Below the pieces are notes generated by a model, which saw nothing but the letters and a program-made list of their open reading frames with translations, made no database searches and was not told the origin of the DNA. The position numbers and the translations under genes were made by a program. From assembly GCA_033239525.1 (NCBI GenBank), contig BSYO01000009.1, forward strand, positions 11,615,299-11,679,298: a stretch of DNA of 64,000 nt, given 5' to 3'. The DNA comes from Nepenthes gracilis. Taxonomy: Eukaryota > Streptophyta > Magnoliopsida > Caryophyllales > Nepenthaceae. This document shows positions 56,247-64,000 of the stretch, piece by piece (position 1 is the stretch's first letter; each line of letters begins with the position of its first letter).

Positions 56247-56819
56247 TGTTGCATCCTCGGATCCTTATTGTTAAACGGATTAGAAATTTAAATGCTGTTC
56301 GTAGTAGGTCTGGTCTCCGTATACTTGAATCTAAATCCTGTGTAACACAATAACACGGTTAAAAGATTGGTGGGACTAATTCTCCAATATATTCTCCGAT
56401 ATACAAGTCAATATTTACTTTTTATAAGAAAATAAATGGAGGATGCAATTCAGAAATTAAAATAATTTCATGTTTGGGAGTTTGCGCTTTCCTTGAAGCG
56501 TCTTAGAGAAAAATAGAGTTTTTTTAGTTGCCGGCGAGTATCCTCTTGCCCTACTAGAGGAAGGGTCTTTTTTATAGTTATCATGTAATAGTTGACTCTT
56601 TTCGTCAATTGTCCAAAAAACTATCTATATTTTAGTTTCAACTGTCCGAGACTGTTATAATGAGATGGAGAAAACCACCTGACCGTTATCTTCAATTTTT
56701 AGTTTATTCTCAAATGGATCTTTAGAATGGGGCAAAATAGTTTCATGGGCTTTTCTCATATATAGGACAACCTTTGAAAATGGGCTTTCTCATTGGATCA
56801 TGGGCGTCAATACCGATCA
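56247..56819 (-). repeat. 3' LTR of element B (about 573 bp)
   Basis: On the plus strand it starts TGTTGCATCCTCGGATCC, aligned to the reverse complement of the element A LTR end (TGATGCGTCTCTGGATCC), and ends GGCGTCAATACCGATCA, directly followed by CTAGCCCCTATGCC, the complement of its polypurine tract. It is half as long as the LTRs of element A. Confidence 0.75.
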
Positions 56820-56939
56820 CTAGCCCCTATGCCAGAAGGTCTGAAACTCAGCCTTCTAGGATGAATTCTAAAGGCAAGCTCTTGTTTGGACTTGCATTCT
56901 TACACTGAGTAATGACATTTTTGTCCGAGGAATAATTGT

Positions 56940-57110
56940 AACTGTTTGACGGCATGTTCTCTTTTTCATAGATAAGTCTTCAACTGTCCGAGGACATTAC
57001 TTGAGCCCAACTGTCTGGCTAAAATATGTCTGAGGATATTGCTTGAATTCAACTATATGGCTAAAATATCTTCGAGGACATGACTTTAGTCTAAGTCGCT
57101 CGTATGCACC
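56940..57110. repeat. Short tandem repeats between antisense ORF and LTR of element B
   Basis: AACTGTCCGAGGACATTAC, AACTGTCTGGCTAAAATATG and TATATGGCTAAAATATCTTC units of about 40-45 bp recur three or four times. The position corresponds to the W-box array of element A, though the sequence differs. Confidence 0.6.
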
Positions 57111-57347
57111 ATCAACTGAGGTATTAAATGCAATTGTCATTCCTTGAAAATGCAACAACCATGATTATTCCACATCCAGTGAAAGGCTGACACATGCCCT
57201 GGTCATGATGAGGCGCGTTTTTTTAAATTCAAGTGCCGTTTCAAGTGAATCCCTTATTTGATGGGATTTTTTTTCAATTACGTTGTATTTCTCTTCAAAC
57301 ACTTGAACTTTCATTTTTGTTATGTCTTCTTCTTCGATTTTCTTGTG

Positions 57348-58743
57348 ATGGCTCCTGATGTTAAAGACATTGCCTCTACACTTTCTCACGAAAATGTAGA
57401 GGCCATTCACGCCAAGTATAAAATCCCGAATTCAAATGCCTTCCTATTTTCTGGTGCTGATGATAGGGCTTGTTTGCCTCCAGATGGGTTTATTACAGTG
57501 TATGAGACTCATTTGAAAAGAGGTCTTTGATTTCCTATGGTGTTAGAGCTTTGCCAAATAATGAAGGCTTTGGAAGTCCCAGTTGTCACATTGCAACCTA
57601 ATACCATAAGATATCTTGTTTCCCTTTGTGTCTTTGCATACTACCGTGGCAAAGGTTTTGATAGAGTGGCATTTAAAGTGATTTTAAGGTTTACTCACGG
57701 GCAGGATTAGATTATAATCTCTCCTCGTCTTGAGTTTGACATTAGCGATAGAAACCCTAGCTCCACCAGATAGTGAAAGAATAGATACTTTTTTCTTACT
57801 GTTCGACCAGAGTGGGGAGTTTCAAATGAATGGAAAAATGTAGCATCAGATCTCTATGTCGATGCTACAAAGCAAGAAAGAGAAGCAGTGAAGGATTTCA
57901 CTGGTTTGGTTCAGGCTGATCTCGGTTCTTTTAACGAGAATCAAAAAACTGATGGTTAAAGAGTAAAGCATTTGAAAAAGCCAGGTGGGATCCTCATCTT
58001 GACGACTTGGAAATTTCCACCTACTTAGTGGCCAAGAAGAAGAAAATTAAGAGGAAAGACAGGCCACTGAGGATAGGAGAGTCGTCCAACAAGGAAAAGA
58101 AAAGTGGTTGGACGGAGACTTCAAAAAAGCCGGAGACAAGAATTGAGACTTCTTCCGATGACGATGAACCTATCATCGGACAATTGGTGAGAAAGAAGAA
58201 ATCAGCTAAAATGATCTCAGATCAAGGCGCTGAGGTGGTCAGTCCCTCAACAGGCAGCGAGTCTACTGCTCATCCTTTTTTGTCTGAGGACATAGACGTA
58301 GGGTGATTTGCTGTTACTTCATCTCTTGAGAAGCCCTTGCATGACCTTCCAATCACCTTTTTTGGGGAAACGTCGAATACAATTATTGAAAATTCGACCG
58401 AAGACATTGCTGAAACGCTGGCCAAGCATATTGAGGCCAAGGAAGAAATAAGGGCAACTAAAGTACCCAACTTTGAGCTCCCTTGCCGTGTAGTCCAAGT
58501 ATATGAGGAGAGTGATATTTTATCTAAGGTCCTTCAGAAGGCCATGATTGAGGACATTTTGGGAGTTTCAAAGGCTTCATTTGTGGATCTATTGGGGCCG
58601 AGGATCATTTTGAAACAGTTGAACCTCCATTGTCAGTTGATGATGAAGCAACTCATGAATCCGAGGTCATGGTTGAAGCCTGTGAGTCCGAGGAAATGAC
58701 TACTATTGTGGATGTAGCTCAAACGTCGGGACGTTTGGAATCC
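57348..58743 (+). pseudogene. Antisense ORF of element B, Transposase_28-like protein
   Basis: It starts MAPDVKDIASTLSHENVEAI and continues ADDRACLPPDGFITVYETHL, KRGL, a TGA at 57528, then FPMVLELCQIMKALEVPVVT, LQPNTIRYLVSLCVFA, VAFKVILRFTHGQD, further stops, KNRYFFLTVRPEW, and after frameshifts a Lys-rich part (58007-58306) and 58337-58699. It aligns with the antisense ORF of element A through VYE-HL--GL, RYL--LC-FA and KNR-FF. It is on the strand opposite to pol of element B. It has more lesions than the copy in element A. Confidence 0.85.
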
Positions 58744-58924
58744 AATGTCTAGAGAGAGGAAGGATTACCAAGGAGCTCTCTCTCTTCAAAGGAACTTTTC
58801 CTTAGTATTTTTAGATCATTCACTTTAATCAATACTCTACTGACTGGCTTTTTTCTTGCACTTACGTGATTTGCTTAGCCTATTTACTCCAATTATTGAT
58901 GAATCCGCCCAATCTTGCGTAAAC

Positions 58925-59128
58925 ATGGACACCTTCCAGGCCTTAGAAGATCGTGCCAAATGTCTTGAGAGTGAGCTTGCTGAACCCAAGAATAAGATTT
59001 CTTCGCTTGAAGAGTCATTAAAGATCTAGCAACAGTAGCATGTTTTCCTTTGGAACATATATCTTCATCTGGAGGACGAGCTTAAGACCTCAATAAAGAC
59101 TAACGACATCAAATCTGCATTGGAGTGA
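58925..59128 (+). pseudogene. Coiled-coil tail of the element B antisense ORF
   Basis: MDTFQALEDRAKCLESELAE and KISSLEESLKI, then after stops LEDELKTSIKTNDIKSALE, show heptad-like Leu/Ala spacing. Transposase_28-type proteins usually end in such a coiled coil. The link to the upstream frames is by position and strand. Confidence 0.55.
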
Positions 59129-59829
59129 AAGTATTAGGACGGCATCGGACTTTGTCAACACACAATTCACTTATTAATTTCAAAGTTTCCTCTTTCTATA
59201 TTTCATCCAAGGAATGCCAGTGCCCAATGTAAAGAAGATCTAATTGGCCGCACAGAAGAGGGTGAAATCCTTGATCCTCCTCATCCAGACTTTTTCAAGA
59301 CTTAATTTTTTTTAAAATAGATATTCATTGTATGAATAATATACATTCTTTAATTTAGTCTCTCTCTTACTCTTTCTTTGGATTACTTGTAGGCAAGGTT
59401 CTTTTTGTGGACACATCATGACAATGTTCCATCTCTTATGAATAAGATGTCTAAACCCAATGACCATAGTTGCTGATGATGCTTCCTATAAGGTCTTTGC
59501 ATTCATGCCGTTTAAGATCCATAAGTTGTAAGACTTAACATCTTATGGGTTATTTAGTGCTTTTACCAACTTTTAGAGTCTGACTTCTAATGAGCCACTC
59601 GATCTTACCGAGTTTTGCTTGCTATTTTAGGACAAGTCCAAGAACAAGTGAAAAGGAATACTTCACTTAACTTAAGGGTAATCTAGGTCATATAATTTTA
59701 TAAAATAACATGAAATCATTAAGATAAAATGCAAGACAAAGAATAAATAAAAAGAATTCATTTTATTAACTAAAACGTGATACAAGCACATCAAATGATG
59801 CAATAAACCTTACCTGACTACTCATACAT

Positions 59830-60900
59830 TTATTGATAAAGTTTTCTAAGGTGAGAAACATTCCACGTACGAGGGACTAGTCTGCCTTCTTGGGTGTGTA
59901 ATTTGTATACCCCATTTTGAAGGATAGTCGAGACTAGGAATGACCATTCCCAATTTGGAGAAAGCTTATTCCAGCCAGTATTTTTTTCTATGGCCTTAAT
60001 ACTTCACAGTACTATATCACCTACTTCAAATTGACGTGCTTTCACCTTCTTATTGTTATATCTAGCAAATCTCTGCTAATACGTCACTGTCCACAATCTT
60101 GTCATGTCTTTGGCTTCCTCAATCATATCAAGATTCTCCGGAAACCTTTGAGTATTGTCGCCTAGGTTGAAACGTTTAACCCGTAAAATGGATAGTTCGA
60201 TCTTTATCGAAATAATTGCCTCAACCCCATAACATAGGCCAAAAAGCATCTCTCTGGTCGGTTCTCTTGGTGTTGTTCTATATGACCATAAAACCGATGA
60301 AAGTTCATCTAGCCATGAGCCTCGATCATGCTCTAACTTCGTCTTCAATCCTTATAATATTGTGCGGTTGGTAACTTTCACTTGTTTATTACTTTGCGGG
60401 TATGTAACGGATGTATAGATTAACCTTATCTTTAAGTTTGTACAATACTTGGTAAACTACTTACTAGTAAACTGGGTCTTATTATTAGTTATAATATATT
60501 CTGGAATACCAAACTTGCACACGATACTTTAATGGACGAACTCTGTGGCATTTTGCTCGGTTGATGTGGCCTCAATCCATTTTATGAAGTAATCGACCCC
60601 AACAATGATAAACTTTCTCTGCCCAGAAACTATTGGTAATAGTCTAAGGATGTCAAGCTCCCATTGTGCGAATAGTCAAGGTGATTGCAAAGCTTGAAAT
60701 TCTGTGTGAGGTTGATGGCTAAGGTTCCCATGGACTTGGCAATTTTCGTACTTTCGTACGAAATCCATGGCATCATACTTCATGGTTTGCCAATAATATG
60801 CTTACCTCATTAGCTTGAAACTAAGATTTTTGCCCCCAATGTAAGATCCGTAAATACAAAGGTGCACTTCTCCAAAAGTGTAATCAACCTCTTCTAGAGT
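59830..60900 (-). pseudogene. Integrase of element B
   Basis: C-terminal part: VKARQFEVGDIVL, LSPNWEWSFLVSTILQNGVY, RLVPRTWNVSHLRKLYQ then stop (60060-59830). Core: LDILRLLPIVSGQRKFIIVG, VDYFIKWIEA, FGIPEYIITNNKTQF, QVKVTNRT. First Asp present, second Asp-Asn-Gly is Asn-Asn-Lys, and the Glu is Lys, so the D-D-E triad is gone. WLDELSSVLWSYRTTPREPT (60315-60240) follows the core. Confidence 0.85.
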
Positions 60901-61339
60901 AAGGCACTGTAAGTATGAAGCAAAAAACCCACGACGGTATAACTAGCCATCCATGACGGTATACCAGTTTGCTATCTTTTTCACCTTCTTGGCCTCAGTC
61001 ACATTTTCGGGCAATGTTCCATTAGACAGATATCTCAAATAATAAGTCATCCAATTATCCACATTAGCTATCTATATAACTTCTAATTCAGGATCGTTAA
61101 TATTGAGATTTTCGATGACCTCACGCATTCCTTAGGCATACTGTTCTGGGTCTCCAGACATTACTGCCTTTGCTAATAAATCGGTTTTGCCATTTCCTTC
61201 TCTTGGAATATGGATTATTTCTACCTTCTCAAAAGTCGAAGTCAAATTTTGGACCTTTAAGAGGTCTTTGAAAAATTATGGGTGACTTATTTTAAAATTT
61301 TTCTAGACTTGATTAACAACCAACTCTGAGTCACTATAA

Positions 61340-61883
61340 ACAACTAGATTATTACCAAGTATTCTTTTGCCAACTGAAATCCTGCGAGTAGTGCTTCATA
61401 TTCTGTGACGTTGTTAATTATTAGGAACTCGAGAATCATTGAATATTTAATCTCTGATCCTTTAGGCGTTCTTAACGCAACGCTAGCACCACAACCATCT
61501 TTCATAGAGGAATCGTCCACATGTAAAGTCCAAGCTTGAGGGTTGAGATGTTCATCATTATTACATTGGTCTGATGTGTCCATAGTTAAGGTTGATGTTT
61601 CAACAATAAAATCCGCCAAGGCCTGATCTTTTAAAGCAGGTCTCGGACGAAATTTTATGTCGAATTTATCCAACTAAATGACCCACTTAACCAGCTCTTC
61701 TGACATATTCGGCATCTGCAATATTGCTTTTAAAGGTTGGTCTGTCAGGATTATTATTTTATGCACTTGAAAATATGATCTCAATTTCCAAGCGAAATAT
61801 ACAAACGCTAAAGCTATCTTCTTTGCATGAGTGTATCTGGTTTCCGTATCAGCTAGGATCTTACTGATATAGTCACAGGTCAT
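61340..61883 (-). pseudogene. RNase H domains of element B
   Basis: ETRYTHAKKIALAFVYFAWK, RSYFQVHKIIILTDQPLKAI, EELVKWVI (61850-61674), then FDIKFRPRPALKDQALADFI and WTLHVDDSSMKDGCGASVAL, NNVTEYEALLAGFQLAKEY (to 61344). These parallel element A in the same order. The C-terminal half (SDSELVV, ADALA) continues leftwards in broken frames. Confidence 0.85.
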
Positions 61884-61999
61884 TGCCTGTCGTACTGTTG
61901 TTGAATCAAGGCCAAGCTTAAAGTTTTATCGGACACAGCCAGATATAAATATAGCTCCTTGCTTTCTTGAGGAGAAGTCAAAATGAGAGGGTTGGAGAT

Positions 62000-62830
62000 A
62001 TATTCTTTAAGGTCTCTGAAGACTGCTTTACAATTAGTCGTCTATTGAAAACCATTAGTCTTAATTCCCTTTAGAGCCTTAAAAAAGGATAAATATTTTT
62101 CGACTGATTTTGCCAAGAACCGAGAAAGCGCTGCTATTCTTCAAGTCAACTTCTGGACCTCTTTCATGGTCTAAGGTGAATTCATGTTAAGGATAACCTT
62201 GATTTTCTCATGATTCATTTTGATTCCTCAGTGTGAAATGATATAACCTAATAATTTTTCAGATGCCACTCCAAACGTACATTTTATTGGATTAAGCTTC
62301 ATTTGGTGTTGCCGAAGGACGTTGAATGTCTCTTCAAGATCTTAAATATGGTGGTCGATCGCTTTACTTTTGACGAGCATATCGTCCATATAGATCTCCA
62401 CATTCTATCCAATTTGAGTTTCAAACATCTTGTTGACGAGCCGTTAGTAAGTAGTGCCAGCATTCTTCAGTTTAAAAGGTATAACTTTGTAACAGTTTCT
62501 ATTGGTCTGTCATGAAGGATGCGTGCTCCTCGTCCTCTGGGCTCATCCAAATTTGATTATAACCCGAGTTTGCGTCCACGAAAACTCATGTCCAGATATT
62601 GAATCCACAAGTAAATCAATCTTGAGGGGTGGGAAGCTATTCTTCGGACATACCTTATTGATATCTCTGAAATCAATATACATCCTCCACTTTCTATTAT
62701 TCTTCTTAACCATGACCACGTTTGAAAGTCAATTTGGATATTAAACTTCCTTGATGAACCTAACATCTAGAAGTTTTTTTACCTCATCTCAAATGGCAAT
62801 CAGTTTCTCAATCGAATAGTTTCGTCATTT
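62000..62830 (-). pseudogene. Reverse transcriptase of element B
   Basis: The complement of 62381-62392 encodes YMDD (context VEIYMDDMLVKS). WRMYIDFRDINK-like sequence near 62690-62650 precedes it, and LNPIKCTFGVASEKLLGYII-like residues follow near 62300-62240. Frames change several times, so it is inactive. Confidence 0.8.
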
Positions 62831-62833
62831 TTT

Positions 62834-63420
62834 TCAAACGGGTTTGTGACTAGTATATAGGTCTAATTTATGGACAATTATTTCAGTTGGTATCCCCAAC
62901 ATATCACTTGGAGTCCAAGCACAAACATTCGAATTTTGTCGGAGGAAACTGACAAACCGTTCTCGAAAAGACTTTGGTAATGAACTTTCTATCTGAACAT
63001 ACTTTTTAGGATCATTGAGACCCAGTGGGATTCGATCAATCAATTCTTCAAACTGAACTTGCTGTAAAGTTGTCTCATCACAAAAGTCAAGATCTTCAAC
63101 GGGTTGGGGAAGAGGTGTCTGAGTGACTTGGAACAAGTAACATGTCAAACCAACTATTTGATCTTCAAGGACTTCCCCAATTCCAAATGGTGTCGGGAAT
63201 TTCATCTTTAAATGTGGAAGTGAAATTACTACTCCGAAGGCAGTCAAATAAGGATATTTGAGGATTGCATTATAAACCAATGGGAGGTCTACTACCAAGA
63301 AGAAAAGAGTCTTGAATGTAATCCTTGAGTAAGTCCATAGAGTGACTTCAAGCTATGTGACTCCCTGAATTGGTACTAGCTCATTGCCCAGTCCATAAAT
63401 GGGTTTTTTAGTTGTCTTCA
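62834..63420 (-). pseudogene. Protease region of element B
   Basis: The complement reads PIYGLGNELVPIQG, then MVVDLPLVYNAILKYPYLTA, SLPHLKMKFPTPFGIGEVLE, DQIVGLTCYLFQVTQTP and DETTLQQVQFEELIDRIPLG, collinear with 39933-40514 of element A. It leads into QIESSLPKSFRERFVSFLRQ and NSNVCAWTPSDMLGIPTEII, the pre-RT linker. Confidence 0.88.
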
Positions 63421-63619
63421 TTTAACTTTTCTTAAATCTTAACTTAAAATAAGTATCAAAATAAAGTAAATTGTGTGAACTTTTATTATCAATGAACACT
63501 CATTTTAGCTGATAGTCCGCAGTGCCATCAGAAACGAGTGCTAATACAATCAATGGTCAAAATGGGGGAAAGTTACATGAACTATATCCTCAATACTAAA
63601 ACTAATAACTTCTTTCCTA

Positions 63620-64000
63620 TTCTCTATCCTTGGCTTCTTGTTTGCAGTGGCCATCATGGAACTTTCTCCAATGTTGCCTTTGGCCGGTCATGTTGATATT
63701 ATGCTTATGATTCCAGTTGCCACTCTGTTCCTTTGTTGATCGGCCTCACCATCATTTACTCTTCCAGAAGTCTGTCCAGGTCTCTGCAAAAAATGGTTGA
63801 AGTGGCATTTTCGAATCAGCTCTTCGATCTCCTTCTACAGCATCCTGCAGTTCTTAATATTGTGTCATCTGCACTGATGGTAGTGACAATATTTTAATTG
63901 ATTGATTACTTCCATTGGGATTCTTTAGTACTTTTAGCTACTTAATGAATTTTTTATCCCAAATCTATATCAGAATGTTGGTACATGAGTCATTCAAGAG
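63620..64000 (-). pseudogene. gag C-terminal part of element B (partial at window edge)
   Basis: The complement reads YCHYHQCR*HNIKNCRML, KEIEELIRKCHFNHFLQRPG, the usual (Y)C-x-FH-x-GH-T-x-C-x-LK-EIE-LI zinc-knuckle-like region with the GH lost. It is followed by a hydrophilic linker (GRVNDGEADQQRN). The rest of gag is beyond the window. Confidence 0.75.

Larger units (their letters stand above)
56247..64000 (-). mobile_element. Element B: second Tat-type Ty3/gypsy element, minus strand, runs off the window
   Basis: Reading leftwards: gag end (63960-63620), protease, RT, RNase H, integrase (pol stop at 59830-59832), a 3' region with an antisense ORF on the plus strand, polypurine tract (complement of 56820-56833), and 3' LTR 56247-56819. 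The 5' LTR and most of gag lie beyond 64000. Its protein blocks match those of element A in order, but the nucleotide sequence is much more AT-rich and clearly diverged. Pol has many stops. The TSD cannot be tested because the other end is outside. Confidence 0.88.

Noticed and set aside
1..64000. Search for tRNA or rRNA genes, CRISPR arrays, bacterial operons or viral integrations
   Set aside because: None seen. tRNA-like words are retrotransposon primer sites; tandem arrays have no spacer-repeat alternation; no pararetrovirus-type protein was recognised.

Overview
This is plant nuclear DNA, almost certainly from an angiosperm. It has a spliced gene with GT-AG introns, many LTR retrotransposons of plant-specific lineages (Tat-type Ty3/gypsy, Sirevirus-type and other Ty1/copia, gypsy elements with long LTRs), an RTE-type LINE, hAT and MITE remnants, and AT-rich spacers with (TTA)n tracts. 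I cannot name the species. I see one apparently intact host gene and no CRISPR, operon or other prokaryotic feature. Coordinates and target-site duplications (TSDs) were read by eye.

Layout. 1-8.3 kb: a broken gypsy protease/reverse transcriptase, cut by a 2.66-kb solo LTR (464-3120) and followed by a decayed LTR that is itself cut by a 2.88-kb solo LTR (5198-8075). 8.3-13.9 kb: AT-rich spacer with diverged repeats. 13.93-30.28 kb: an eight-exon gene for a 268-residue RRM protein of the BPA1 (binding partner of ACD11) type. Its third intron is 14.3 kb and holds a nest: an RTE LINE on the minus strand, split by a deleted Sirevirus-like element (17153-25998), whose 5' LTR is in turn split by a solo LTR (17358-19796). 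A copia 3' end and a MITE also sit in this intron. 30.7-34.1 kb: an intron-less, broken copy of a PSMD5-like proteasome-chaperone gene and other sequence, bracketed by imperfect direct repeats that include the end of the RRM gene's 3' UTR. 34.9-36.3 kb: hAT transposase remnant, minus strand. 37437-48120: a full-length but inactivated Tat-type gypsy element (element A) with both LTRs and a perfect TSD. 48.5-56.2 kb: LTR pieces, a copia gag, an inverted LTR pair and a recent 226-bp tandem duplication. 56247-64000: a second Tat-type element (element B), minus strand, running off the window.

The most interesting signals are in the Tat elements. Both carry an ORF antisense to pol with the same Transposase_28-like protein, and in element A this frame is far less damaged than pol. 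Element A also has a 36-bp tandem array whose units each form a TCAT-loop hairpin with compensatory stem changes, and a second 36-bp array of inverted TTGACY (W-box) pairs just before the 3' LTR, echoed by inverted W-box pairs in its LTRs. Other points of note are the GC-AG intron of the RRM gene and the four-level transposon nest inside it.
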